DNA of 64,000 nucleotides from Parasponia andersonii (lineage: Eukaryota; Streptophyta; Magnoliopsida; Rosales; Cannabaceae). The stretch lies in assembly GCA_002914805.1 (NCBI GenBank), contig JXTB01000242.1:469462-533461 (forward strand), read 5' to 3'. The position numbers and the translations under genes were made by a program. The notes beneath the pieces were generated by a model that worked only from the letters and a program-made list of their open reading frames with translations, had not been told where the DNA came from and did no database searches. Below are positions 37,760 to 49,683 of this stretch, one piece after another. Each line of letters starts with the position of its first letter. Position 1 is the first letter of the stretch.

Positions 37760-37768
<9 letters not shown>
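37310..37768. repeat. Inverted pair of MITE-like copies beside (TA)n
   Basis: Copy A (about 37310-37540) and copy B (about 37565-37765) are near-identical and in opposite orientation, separated by (TA)n. Each holds GATCACCAT, GTGCATGAAAAGACGTGCAT, a TCTTTCTCT run, GTGCATGCTAAATTTT and TTGGCCAAATTAATACC. Outer ends are AATCCAGGTATTTTT and TACCTATTGGATTGGCAACC. Together they form a palindrome of roughly 450 bp that could make a hairpin RNA. Non-coding. Confidence 0.8.

Positions 37769-37804
<36 letters not shown>
37762..37804. repeat. (TA)n microsatellite
   Basis: About 21 TA units directly abutting the right end of MITE-like copy B. Confidence 0.95.
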
Positions 37805-37808
<4 letters not shown>

Positions 37809-39720
37809 GAGGATTAAATTTTTCTATTTTGGAATAATTTTGAGCTTTTTAGATTTGTGTTGTGATTTTTCAATCTAACCGTTAAATCGTAAAATAAACC
37901 TTATATTTGTGATCTAAGCGTGAAAATATAAAATATGACATATATATTGACTATGTTTGGTGATCTGCACGAAAAACGAGTTCCGACGACACTGATTTCG
38001 TCTCATTGTATGTGCCACCGAGCTGGGTTTTAGTTCGAGCCCAATTGGTCAAGTTATCTATCCTAGTTAATTTGGGTATTAGGAATTCAAATATGAGGTC
38101 CGTTTGACGGTTCGAAACTCTATTGGAAAATTAAATTTTCAAACCAAACGACCGAGGATTCGAAAACGACCTATGATCTTTCAAACTATGATCTTCCAAA
38201 CGACCGCCAAATAACATCAAACACTCTCAATATGGTGCTATCTAGTTACTTGATTGAGGTAGGGATTCAATTACTTGATTTTGAAATAATTTTGATTTTT
38301 ACATATTTTGAATAAATATAAAATTTTGTGAAATATTTAGCAAAAATATGATTTATACCTGCTTTGACATGATTTGATATTTAAACTGTCTAAGAGGCAC
38401 GTCACATTAGTTGGTGTATTGAATTATCCTGTTTTGATATTGTTTTTTGTAAGAACTAGATTTTATTTGTTTTGACGAAAATGGCTGTTGTGATGTCGAA
38501 ATTTTTATATAATCCAATGTGAATAAGAATTGAGCTTTGAGAACTGAAATTGGTTAATTAAAAATGCTACATAGTCTGTTTTATGATTTTGTAGAAAATT
38601 GTACATATTCTCATTCCTATCATATATATAACGTTGCATGCATTCATTGCACCTACGCTATTGACAGATTTACGGTATTCTTTCAGGAGGCTCGAACTTA
38701 CGATACATTATCTAGGATACTCGGACTACATACTATACTCACGGTTACCAACTTAGATAATTCGAACACAGTATACATATGCAATTACCCACTTAGAGTG
38801 GCTCATATTATATTGCATACTTACGATCACCAATCTTTAGTGGCTCAGACATGTCATTGATTGTATTGTCTGTTATATGCATAACTTGAATAGATATGTA
38901 TTGGATTTGATGTGATGTTTTACAAAGGTTTAGAAAGTTTGAACATTTGGAAAATAATTTTATTTTGAGACTGTTTACAATGATTTGAAATATTTGAACC
39001 TTTAGAAAATGACTTTAATTTGAGATGATATTTTACAATGGTTTAAAAAATTTAAACCATTGAACAATATTTTTAATTGGATTTTTGAAAACTATTTGAA
39101 TATTTTACTGACTATGCATGACTTTGAAAGTAAGTATTTATATTGGTTAAAAACCTGTAATTAAATCTCTACTAAGTATTCACGTGTTCATCCCTTATTT
39201 CCTCCCACTTTTCAAGTATTTGTATATTTTAAGTAGTAGTCTCAATGGTTAGATAAATTGTTTGGCTTGTGCCTGCAGTCCAGTTCCTATTACCCTGTGG
39301 GTGTTTATATCTTATTTGATTCATTTTCCTCGCTCAAATATTTAGCATTCTTTATTGTTATTACTAAGTGGATATATGAGGGCAATAATATGAAAAATTA
39401 GAGTACTTGGATTCATAAATGAATTTTTTTTTGGTAAACTATCTCAGACTCTAGATTCATTTTACCGAAATTTATGATTTTAAGTAAAAAGTTTCTAAAT
39501 GAATTTAATGGAATCCCTCTAAATTTTAAGTACATGCTTTCTCAGGAAGTCAAAACTAATGAGAAGATTCCTAATTTGAAATTTGCTTACTTTTGAGGAC
39601 CTAAACTTAAAAATTTTAAGTGCTTGATTTTTTGAAATTTTGAAAATCACTGTTTATTATTATTTCAACTTAAAATTACTAAAAGTCACGACTTTGGATT
39701 TCTAGTCGTAACAAACCTGT
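37805..39720. repeat. Unclassified repeat-like region, possible old solo LTR
   Basis: No gene is recognised. The region ends AAGTCACGACTTTGGATTTCTAGTCGTAACA (about 39685-39713), resembling the (T)GTCACGAC/GTCGT(A/G)ACA ends of some Ty3/Gypsy LTRs, and lacks coding content. Short repeated TTGAACATTTGGAAAAT-like phrases occur near 38940-39060. The left border and any target duplication were not found, so the call is weak. Confidence 0.25.
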
Positions 39721-40198
39721 TTTAAAAAAAATAAAAATATTTAAAATAAAACTTATAAAAAGAAATAATATGTTATGTAAGTTAATTTATGTTGATAAAA
39801 ATTTAAAAATAGGTATATAAGTTGATTAAAAAAAGTTAAAAAAGAAAAATCTTAAGAAAATTATTTAGAATTAGAGAGAAAAGAGCAATTTGAGATTATA
39901 ATTAGAGGGATTGAGAATGATAAAAAAGGAGAGTATTGAGTTGAAAATGTGAAAAAAAAAAATGAGTAAAGAAAGGGAGTATTTAGAAATTAAAAGAATT
40001 TTTTTTAATTAATTATTTAAAAAAAAAAAAGTTGGATGAGGCTATCTACTAGCTGGGCCGCAGGCCATAGATTGGCCCATTTTTACCACCTCTTAAATTA
40101 GTGTGTGGCGCTAAGACCTTTAAATACCTGTAGTATTGTTTTATTCCCACATCTAATCTTATAAAAAGCGACTTACCGATATACTCCCACTTTTGTAT

Positions 40199-40222
40199 CA
40201 ATATATATATATATATATATAT
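40199..40222. repeat. (TA)n microsatellite
   Basis: About 12 AT units, in the AT-rich spacer between 39.7 and 40.6 kb that otherwise shows no gene. Confidence 0.9.
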
Positions 40223-40642
40223 AAATATAAACATAAACATGAGTGATGTTTTAATAGAATTTTTTTATTTTTGCTCCATAAATAGGTCCTCTAATTTGGA
40301 CTATTGGATTTGAATCCGATAGTTATAATAATATTAGTAATTTTATAAAAGAAAAAATATAATTAATACGTGTTATATATATATAATTATTTATGATTAA
40401 AAATATTGACATGTTTATGACCTATGAGTTGGACATTTTTTTTTCAGTCATCTTCTCATTATTTTTTTTGTTTTCATTCCCATTCCATGTTTGATTCTTA
40501 TATTTTTATTTCATTTCGTTTCATTCCTTACCAATTATATTTAAGTGTAACTTTATTTCTTTTTTCTTTTTAAATTTTATTCCTCCACGTAACTAAGTTT
40601 TTGAAGTCTTAGATAATTTTAGTCGATTAAAATTTTCTCCTA

Positions 40643-40993
40643 CACGTACCTATATCTTTCTTTCTTCTTTTTTTTTTTTTTTTTTTTTTTTTTCATTTCA
40701 CGTATTTTTATAAAAAATTACTTTTTAATAAAAAAATAGCTATTTTTTGGTTAATGATTTGATAATTATTGATTTAAATATTATTTTTGCATATTTTATT
40801 AACTATCAAATGCGTTCATAGTCATCACGTACCTATCTCTTTCTTTATTTTTTTTCATTTCACGTGTTTTATAAAAAGTTACTTTTTAATAAAAAAATCA
40901 ACCATTTTTTATTAATGATTTGATAATTATTGATTAAAATATTATTTTTGCATATGTATTTTTTTATTAACTATCAAATATGTTAATAGTTTT
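40643..40993. repeat. Tandem duplication, about 183 bp period
   Basis: Two copies begin CACGTACCTAT at 40643 and 40826 and share a T-run, CATTTCACGT, TTACTTTTTAATAAAAAAAT, TTAATGATTTGATAATTATTG and TATTAACTATCAAAT. T-run length differs. Non-coding. Confidence 0.8.
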
Positions 40994-41332
40994 TAACTAA
41001 CTGTTTATTAGTTAAAAAACGAAAACGTGCATATCCCTGAAAACAATTAAAAAAAAAAAAACCAAACTGTGTATCTCAATAAAAAATTACCAAAACTCTT
41101 TCAAAAAGAAAATAACCATATACATCAAACTATTAAATGCTAATAATTTTGATTAAAAAAAATTCCTTAAAAAACTATTCCAAATTATTTTCCTTAAAAA
41201 GTCGTTTGGACAAGGATTCTCTTAAAAATTAGAATAAGAATAATTACAGCTAAAAATGACTTGTTATTCAAATCATTATCAACTTGGTCAAAGTACCGTA
41301 CAAAAACAAAAAACTCCAATTGAAACATGACT

Positions 41333-41338
41333 TATATA

Positions 41339-41402
<64 letters not shown>
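41333..41402. repeat. (TA)n microsatellite, interrupted
   Basis: About 70 bp of TA units with single-base interruptions, abutting a MITE-like copy on its right. Confidence 0.95.
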
Positions 41403-41568
41403 GGCACCAATCCAATATGTATTTTTTTTTATCTATGCATAGGTATTAATTTGGCCAATGAAAATTTAGCATGCATATTTTTTTATTGTAAAAAATAAGA
41501 AAGAGAAAGAATATTAATGATGTACGTAAAAAAAATACTTATTGGATTCGCAACGTGTGTGTATATAT
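41403..41568 (-). repeat. MITE-like copy, internally shortened
   Basis: Starts GGCACCAATCCAATATGTATTTTT right after (TA)n, holds GGTATTAATTTGGCCAATG and TTTAGCATGCAT in the inverted orientation relative to the next copies, and ends ACTTATTGGATTCGCAACG. Part of the usual interior is missing compared with the copies at 37.3 kb. Confidence 0.7.
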
Positions 41569-41569
41569 A

Positions 41570-41812
41570 TGGTTGCTAATCTAATAGGTATTTTATTTTT
41601 TACCTATGGGTATATATTTTTTTTTAGCCGTTGGATCATCATCTAACGGTGATCCAATGGCTATAATGAAGTGCATGAAAAAACGTGCATCATTAATGCT
41701 CTTTCTCTCTCTTATTTTTTAGAATAAAAAAATATACATGCTAAATTTTCATTAGCCAAATTGATACCTATGGATAGGTAAAAAAAAAAAAAATACCTAC
41801 TAGATTGTTGCC
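41570..41812 (+). repeat. MITE-like copy between (TA)n tracts
   Basis: Begins GGTTGCTAATCTAATAGGTATTTT and ends TACCTACTAGATTGTTGCCC, with TATATATA on both sides. The interior matches the family: GCCGTTGGATCATCATCTAACG, GTGCATGAAAAAACGTGCAT, TCTTTCTCTCTC, TTTTCATTAGCCAAATTGATACC. Confidence 0.8.
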
Positions 41813-41848
41813 CATATATATATATATAAATATATATACTAGACATTT

Positions 41849-41893
<45 letters not shown>
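41813..41893. repeat. (TA)n microsatellite, interrupted
   Basis: Two TA tracts around a short unique stretch (TACTAGACATTTTG), between two MITE-like copies. One N at 41894. Confidence 0.9.
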
Positions 41894-42096
41894 NTAGGTA
41901 TTTTTTTTTAGCCGTTGGATCACAATCTAATGATGATCCAATGGCTATAATGAAGTGCATGAAAAGACGTGCATTATTAATGCTCTTTCTCTCTCTTATT
42001 TTTTACAATAAAAAAAAGTGCAAGCTAAATTTTCATTGGCCAAATTGATACCTATGTATAGGTAAAATAAAAAAATACCTACTGGATTGGTGCCCA
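41894..42096 (+). repeat. MITE-like copy between (TA)n tracts
   Basis: TAGGTATTTTTTTTTAGCCGTTGGATC on the left, TACCTACTGGATTGGTGCCC on the right followed by (TA)n. Same orientation as the copy at 41570. The extreme left end merges with the TA tract and an N. Confidence 0.75.
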
Positions 42097-42109
42097 TATA
42101 TATATATAT

Positions 42110-43171
42110 ATACTGTGGCCTCAATTGAGTTGTCCACCTCGTGCCCTCATTATTGCACAAGGCTGTTTTTGTAATCACATACACTAAATACCTCGAAGAA
42201 ATCCTGGAACTTATTTTCAATTTCTTTCTTATTCAATTCCTGGTTACAACTTATAAATAAGCCTGCTTACAGTCCAGGCGCTTGCTTTGTTAATTTTGAT
42301 ACATTCTAAAACTCGTCGTGTATCACACCTATGTTTTTAACCTTTCTTGGCTAACCGAACCGTGCTACCACTGAATCATCAACCTTACAGCATTGACAAC
42401 ATTTTTGATGCTTGGGGTTTCATAGGGTGTTCATCTTTGATCTCCACGATGGCGAGGGGAACGAGCATGGTAGGGTATTAAACAGAAAAGGAAGGGGAAT
42501 TGTCTAAGCCCTAAACCATCAATCATTGGAAATAAATTTAGATAAATAATCAATGTTTTACATTTTATTAAATAAATATCTGTATTTTAAATTTTATAAC
42601 TAAATATTCAGATATTATTTTTTTTTTTATACTTGCTAGATAAACATATTTACTAATTTCAATTACTATATTAAAATATACAGAATATATAATTTTTTTG
42701 TAATTAGTATATATTTTTGTATTTAGTATACAATATACCAGACATTTTGCTACAACATGAGCCCAAAATTTAAAAATTTAGTTATATTTTCTATATGCCC
42801 CTAAATTTGATTAAATTTCTATATGCCCCTAAATTTTGTATTGGACAAACAGGTGATCACTCGACAAACATGTCTCGTGGATACCACTTTTGCCAGCATC
42901 CATGTATCCATCTTCTTCCCCCCTCTACTTCCCAAGATTGCCAGTCATAAGAGCATGAAACTCATATGTTGTTGCGGAAATTCACGAATAAGGCAAGCAC
43001 ATATGACAATACAGACAAAACGAATAACCAAAAAGGTCGCACAAAATCTCGAACAAACATTGATCTTAACTCGGTGAATTCTGAACAAAAATATGAAAAG
43101 GAGCAAAATCCAGCAAAAATATAGTGCTAATATCTTATAAATACTACTAGAAAGCCCGGGCGGAGAATCCT
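42110..43171. other. Spacer and probable 3' flank of eIF3g
   Basis: No gene is recognised. A short tandem duplication of TTTCTATATGCCCCTAAATTT lies at about 42787-42836. The eIF3g 3' UTR must lie directly left of 43172. Confidence 0.45.
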
Positions 43172-44837
43172 CTAATTCGTTCTTGGAGTGGCCCATTCCA
43201 CTCGGAGGATAAGATTGTCATAACCATAACCATTGAGTTTGTTGATAGCTCTCTGAGCGTCCTCCCTGTTCACAAAGTTGACAAACCCAAATCCTCTGCT
43301 GATTCCAGTCTTTTGATCAACAGCAACATAAACACGGCTTACAGAACCAAAAGGTCGGAAAAGCTCAAGCAAGTCAGGCTCCCGAGTATCTTCTGAAAGA
43401 TTTGTGACCCGTACAGAGTTCTCATCGTTCCTTCGTCTCATGTCAGTACCACCTCTCTCTGTCCCCTTGCCATCTCTCATGCCAGGAGGAACATATGTTC
43501 CCTTCGTGGTAGGAGGAGCAACAGAATCGGATGAAGTAGACTTATCAACAAATACATCAGGCTGTGGTGCAAGATCCTTGTAAGGGCATCTAGAAGTCCA
43601 GTGGTCCCCTTTCTTACCACAAGTTCTACAAACCATGAGCACAGCACCTCTTGTACTTGGATTCAAGGGATCTACTCCTGAATTTTGTTCTTCCGGCTTG
43701 GTACCTACAGTTCCATTGTTCCAAAACAAGAAATTATTAACATAAGCCGTACTGCTTTTGCTACATTGCAATCCCTTCTTTATGTTGTGCTTGAACCACT
43801 AATGGTCCCATTTAGGAACAAAACTAAAGGAGAGCCAGCCGTAATTTTAGTACAACAATAGATATTAGCTAAATTGGACATAAATGTTTTAAACAATAAA
43901 TCACAGCATAACATCCAGCATAATGTCATGTGCATTGCATCAATGAAAAGCACACGGACATCAGAAACAATTTATTGAAACCACATAAAATACGCACAAA
44001 TATACACACACATACACATTACATTACAATAGAATCATTGTCACCAACAAGGAAAAGGAAAGAAAAGAATAACTACATTCAGAGTTCGAGTATAATCTAC
44101 CATCTACATAAGCATAAAGAAAGAAGACATCTAACCTATTACTATTCAGGAAACAGTTTGTGAAAATGAAGCAAAGTGGCTATTCAGACAAAAGCCTTTT
44201 CGTCCGTCCGTTCATTCATCACCAAACACACAAAATTGATCAGGCCCCTCCATTAATCAATCTAATTTACAAGTTTCCCACTCGAATATTTTCTCACCTA
44301 AATCTACCCAGATAATTTAATTACATGTACACAAACGAAAATTCGAACATACATCACCAAAAAAACCCTAATCTCAAATCATATTCCTCAATCCTCAGAA
44401 AACCTAATTGATCTAAAAATACGACCACAAAACCCTAATCTCAGATCATATTCCTCGCAAACCCTAATTGGAATTGTTCCAAAAAGCAAGAAGAGAGAGA
44501 GAGAAAGAGACATACCGGGAGGCTTAGTTTTCTCGAGGAGGATCTCTTCAGTGGAGACCATGGTGAGTCTGCTACCGACATCCTCGTGGACGGCGTCGCC
44601 GAACTTGGGCCACGAGCGGCGCTCGACGGCGCGCTTGCTGAGCCTGGCGTTGGCGAGCTTCCGAGTTCTCAAGATGGAGGTGATCTTGACCTTGTTTCCT
44701 TCCTCATTGAACTTGTACTCGATTACCTTCTTGATTCCGTTCTCGTCGGGCCCGATCACCTGACGTGGCGGCAAGAGGAAGTCCAGGTCCTCGCCGTCGT
44801 CCTCGTCTAGTTCTCCCCAACGCAGCTTGGCCGCCAT
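43172..44837 (-). CDS. EIF3G: Eukaryotic translation initiation factor 3 subunit G (eIF3g)
   Basis: A subunit of the eIF3 complex that helps recruit the 43S complex to mRNA and supports scanning and re-initiation in the cytoplasm. Two exons: 44837-44516 and 43704-43172. The 811 bp intron has GT-AG ends and splits a Gly codon, giving 284 aa, the normal plant length. The start MAAKLRWGELDEDD sits in a good context (GCCATGGC). The N-terminal eIF3g domain (about 1-150) holds VIEYKFNEEGNKVKIT; it ends in a CCHC zinc knuckle with C133, C136, H142 and C147. The C-terminal RNA recognition motif begins near 204, with RNP2 VRVTNL (205-210) and RNP1 RGFGFVNF (244-251), and ends VEWATPRTN. Close to Arabidopsis eIF3g throughout. 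No damage is seen; it appears to be an ordinary housekeeping gene. Confidence 0.96.
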
Positions 44838-45008
44838 GGCTGTGCCTTGCTTTGGTAGTGTAGTGCTCTGTTCGTGTGTGCGTACTTTAAACAAGAGAAA
44901 TAGGAGACTTTCAAGGTTAGGGGTTCTTTTGGGTTTGAGATGGATATGAAGAAAAGCTAGGGCGAGAATATGCCGCTTCTTATGGGGCCATAGTTTGGGG
45001 CTTTCTAT

Positions 45009-45032
45009 TGGGCTCAATGTAACTTCGGCCCA
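45009..45032. promoter_or_regulatory. Site II (TGGGCY) motifs upstream of eIF3g
   Basis: TGGGCT at 45009-45014 (plus strand) and TGGGCC on the minus strand at 45027-45032, about 170-195 bp upstream of the eIF3g start. Such pairs are bound by TCP factors and are frequent in promoters of ribosomal-protein and translation-factor genes. An AACCCCTAACC telo-box-like string lies nearer the gene (about 44914-44924). Function is inferred. Confidence 0.5.
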
Positions 45033-45124
45033 AAGAATTTTTTTTTTTCTCTTTCTATGATAATGACATTAAAATTTCTTAGATTTTAACTTTTCTACCC
45101 AAAAAAAAACTTTGACTTTTGAAT

Positions 45125-45735
45125 ATCTGCAAAATAATATCTTAATTTTTAAATTTTTTCAAAATAATATCATCATTTTGAATTCTGTAAATTAATAACC
45201 TAACAATTAAAATTCTTACAAATTAATATCCTAACATTCGAAATTCCTATAAATTTATAACTTTAATGCCCAATTAGTTAATTTTAATAATAGAAAGATA
45301 GTAGTTGCTATCATCAACTTAATTAAAACTTATCAAATAATAATAAAATTTCTGAAAAATATTTGTGGTTAGCTTATTTCAGTTTTCATTTAAAAAATAA
45401 AAGGAAAAAAAATTAGAACGAGAAGAAAAAAAATAGTTAATTGTAAAAAAAAAAAAGAAACATGAGAGGTAAAAAGAATCATATTTTTTTAGCAATTAAC
45501 CAAAAAATTTCAGATAATATACTAATATCTAAGTATTTTTAATAAGTTAATGACGAGTGTTTACATCTTTCAATTTGCTCATAATATAAATATATACAGA
45601 AAACAAAAACTGAGGGTATTAATTTGTATAAATCGTAAATATGAGTGTATTAATTTGCAAAAGTTCAAAAAATACGATATTTTTTGAAAAAAACGTTAAA
45701 AGTGAGAGTATTTTTATGTGAATAACCTTTTTTTT
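45125..45735. repeat. Fold-back (MITE-like) element with long inverted ends
   Basis: The left arm (TTTTTTCAAAATAATATCATC, GTAAATTAATAACC, ACAAATTAATATCC) and right arm (ATACGATATTTTTTGAAAA, TGAGTGTATTAATTTGC, GAGGGTATTAATTTGT) are imperfect inverted repeats over about 110 bp. Within each arm a ~30 bp phrase around AAATTAATA is itself repeated. Non-coding; superfamily uncertain. Confidence 0.55.
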
Positions 45736-47441
45736 TTCTAATAGAAATCTGACATTTATTTTATTTTTCGCATTAATGTGTTTGTGCTAGGACTTGTTTC
45801 TTTATAAGTTATGAGTTTTAATGATTTTTAGCTTCTTCTTTTTTTCCAATTTCTTTGTAATTCCAAAATGAATAAGTTTAGAGGATGATAATGAGATATT
45901 GATCATAATTTATTAAACATTAATGAAATTAAGGCTAATGTGACAACAAGATGAGTGCTAAATATATTCTTTCTCACTTTTTTTTATACTCTCCCGTCTC
46001 AACGTCTCAATATCTGATATGTGGTTTTTACTATCTAATTTAATATTTTAATAATGTAACAAACCATAGTGGAATCTACGTATCAAGTAATAAGACTGAG
46101 AGAGTGGAAAAAAAATGCGATTAGTATTCCTCAAAGCAATAATACGGTCAATTTATTTTGATATTTATTGAAGTTTAATTGTCTATTTTTCTTAGCTCTA
46201 TTTGTAAAACTTGGGTAAGTTAATATATGAGGTTCAATAGTATGTGTAACTGCCATTAAGTGTAAAAAGATAAATATTATTTCCCAAGGAATTATGATAG
46301 AGCTTCGGAGTTGTAAATTTGTACATACGTATGTTAAAGCACATGATGAAAAAAAAAGGTTATAAGTTTACAATATCTAAGACTTTTATTTAATAAAAAA
46401 TTGAAGTTCCAAAATTACCTTAACTTGATCTTAGTCAAAATTTTCAATATGTTGAATCAAAATTTTCAATATATTGAAAAGGACAAGGTGAAAAAGGCAT
46501 AGTGAGGGAAGGCCGCCAATTATGTTCTATCACAGTTGAATTTTTTCTATTATGATTTAAAATCTTAAACTCAATGGTTAACAATTTTTGATCACCAGTT
46601 GAAAAATAGTCAAAATAGCTAGGAGTTCGATTATGGTCGAAAACTTTCAACCTTAACCGAACAAAGGTGTGACCGAAATATAGATGATTGATGATGGCAG
46701 AATATTGGTGGCGGTGATGTCTGAAACAATTTAGAATTTGCTAGAGAAGAATGTATTTTTTGTTAGAGAATATTGTATTAGTTTTAGATATATAATATGG
46801 AATTGAAGATTGAAGTCAATAACATTTATGGACAAATCCTTTTTTCCATTACGAGGGTCTTAATCACCACTAGTATTAATATCCCTAACTCTGGACTATT
46901 TGGTATGACGAGTTATTGGGCGTGAGAATTATTTCAAATTCCACGTTTGTTATGAGTTTTGCATGTTTTGATATATGGGAATGTAATATTCTAGGAGTTG
47001 AGTTAGTTATGATTTGAGATAATACAAAACCTATCTAAATAGATAGTTTTCATATTAACCTTCATTTGATTTCGTAGGTCCCATAATAAAAATACGATCT
47101 TAATATTTTAACTTGTTTTTTTCTAAGATTTTCATCTCATGCGCAACCAAACATAGTTTTATAACGTTCTTAGGAAATTTAAAAAAGATTCCAATGCTCA
47201 AACACAGTTGTTTTGGCTTCCAAACAATCACATCGCCCTTTTTAGTTTTTCTATTAATCTGAAAACTTAAAACTCTCCGTACCAAAAACATATGGATGGC
47301 AGGCAATTTTAATAAATTATGCTTTTTAGGTTGTGTTTTTTTTTTTTTAATGTTTGCTTCTACTACATTAATGCTATAGAAAATGGAGATTTTTTCTAAC
47401 ATTAATGTACATTTTAATTAAAAAAAACATAATCCAATATG

Positions 47442-47478
<37 letters not shown>

Positions 47479-47747
47479 AATGGCCCTAATGCCATCCTCT
47501 TTTTTCTCTCTCCACCACTCTTATATTTAATCTTTATTATGCAAAATTACCCTTATATAAAATGACATAAATACACACTTAAATGTTAAATAATGATTTC
47601 CCTTGAAAAATGTTGAATAAATTTGTAACCCTATTCTTACCACACCCCTTAAACATAGCCAGTAAAAAACTTATACAACTTTGAGACATAAATTTTAAGA
47701 ATAAATTTTTAAACATTAAATCCCAATCATAATCGTTAATCATTCAA
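45736..47747. other. AT-rich spacer, no gene recognised
   Basis: No coding content could be supported. A (TA)n tract lies at about 47450-47474. Confidence 0.5.
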
Positions 47748-48303
47748 TTATTTTGGGCATCACTAATGATTAAAATATTGATGTTAGTGTCGATGTCGAG
47801 ATTTGATTTTATGGATAATGTCAATGACAATGTCGATATCGAAAATATTTCAGAAAATTATCGAAATTTTATCTTAAAACTCAAAATTTTCAAATGAAAC
47901 TCTAGGAAATTCTAAAACAAGTGATACTGGATTATTTATACTAGTTTTTATTTAAAAAAATTTCCCATTTATAATATATAAGATAATAAAATATATTTAT
48001 GTAATAGAAAAATAATTGAATTTCATCTCATAGAATAATTTTAAAATCAGAATATATGTCATATTATTTTATTTAATATATTTTATATTAATATATTATA
48101 AATTGTAACTAATTCTAAATTACATAAAAAATAAATAAAAATTAAAGTGGAAAGAAAACTATGATTTATTTATTTTTTTATTATACTCTTTTATATAAAA
48201 GAAAAAAAGACGACTTGGAAAGAAAAAACAACATTATTGTCAACATTTTAAAATGTCAATAAATATCTCGATATTTTAATCCATAAGCATCACCAATTAT
48301 TTC
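47748..48303. repeat. Fold-back (MITE-like) element, about 550 bp
   Basis: Left end AATTATTTTGGGCATCACTAATGATTAAAATATTGATG and right end (reverse) AATAATTGGTGATGCTTATGGATTAAAATATCGAG are inverted repeats. ATGTCGATATCG/AATGTCAATAAATATCTCG phrases continue the symmetry inward. Related phrases occur at 34.8-35.7 kb. Non-coding. Confidence 0.5.
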
Positions 48304-49681
48304 TCATTGATAATTTATTATTTGATTGTATGCGTTAGTTTTTTTTTTTTTTTTTTTCACGCAGCTTACTTTTCGTCTATTTGTTTGAAGTCTTGTTTAT
48401 ATATATATATATAAAGTCTGGACTTGGCATCCATATAGGCTATTAGTACATAAGGTTTGTTTTGTTTTTTTTTTTTCCTTTAACGGTTATGCTTCATAAA
48501 TTTAAACGAATATTCATTTTCGTTATATATGCAATAGATCATACAAGATTATGCAATTTCAAATATTCATTATTTATTTATTTTCATTTATATAGAGATG
48601 AAATGGAATGGGGAAGAAATCAATACAATGATATGGAAGGAAGCAAAAGGTGGGTTTCAAAATGACAAGTAAGAAATTATTAAAGGGTGAGAAAAAGAAA
48701 TTTTCATTAGTGGGTAATTTTGGAATTAACAAAATTTAAGAGGTGAAAGAGAAGAAAATCCTATGATTTTAAAAATTCTCAAAGACATTTAGATTTGGGA
48801 TGGGAGGAGAAAAAAATAGGGTTTTATAGAGTTTTTTAAAACTTATTTATAGATTTTTTTTAACAGTTAAATTATTATCTAATAATTACAATAATTTATT
48901 TAATTAAAAAAAATACGAGAATAACAATAAATTTATATTATTTAATGTTATTTTCTTTTTTATATCGTATATATACATATGTCATGGATGATATCTTTAA
49001 CCAAAAAAAAAAAGTCATGCTTAAAAAAGTACAAATAGGAGTATATAATAAAAAGAAATAGGTCCCACAGATTAGCCAAAAAGATATGTGTTAACCAGTC
49101 ATAAAAAGTTTCAATAACCGGCACTACGAGGCGCCAAATTTTGGAGGCCACATAAGATAATATTTAAGAGTAAAAATGTAACTAGACATGAGTAAGTAGT
49201 GGCAAATAAATCATTGTGCCAAAGAAAAAAAAAAGGTTATTTAATGCAGCACACAATTTGCCAACGTAGAACATAAAATTGTAAAATGGTACAAGAGTCA
49301 TCAAATAAGGAACAGAAACTGATACCTTCATGAACTAGTAAAAAGAGACAAGAGTCCTCTCAAAAAAAAAAAAAAAAGTAGATGAGAAACTGATAAACGT
49401 AGATTATTAAACGTAGCACAAAAGACATGGTAAAATTTAACATGGTTCATTTTACTCCAAGTTACCAAAAGAAACTGATAATTTAGCAAAACCCTTCATA
49501 AGTCATGTATGTTTAAGATAAAACCATAATCTCAATGCAAAGTGGTTATACCATTCTCATTAGACTTGGACGTTATAAAATATGAATAAACCATTCTCCA
49601 CTTACTAGTTAGTATATTAAATAATCAGCAATATAAAATTAGAAATAATTCACTTCTAATTTTGAAATTTGTTCTATCCTA
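48304..49681. other. AT-rich spacer, no gene recognised
   Basis: Contains T- and A-runs (48341-48358, 48465-48478, 49361-49376), a short (TA)n at 48399-48414 and a weak relative of the TA-flanked MITE interior near 48860-48930. No gene could be supported. Confidence 0.45.
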
Positions 49682-49683
49682 CA

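Noticed and set aside
36795-40096. Possible large element with hAT-like ends (TAGAGTTGGCAAAATG... and ...CCATTTTTACCACCTCTTA)
   Set aside because: The similarity between ends is short and no matching 8 bp target duplication was found.
34785-42048. Open frames coding for long Ile-Tyr repeats
   Set aside because: They are translations of (TA)n microsatellites, not proteins.
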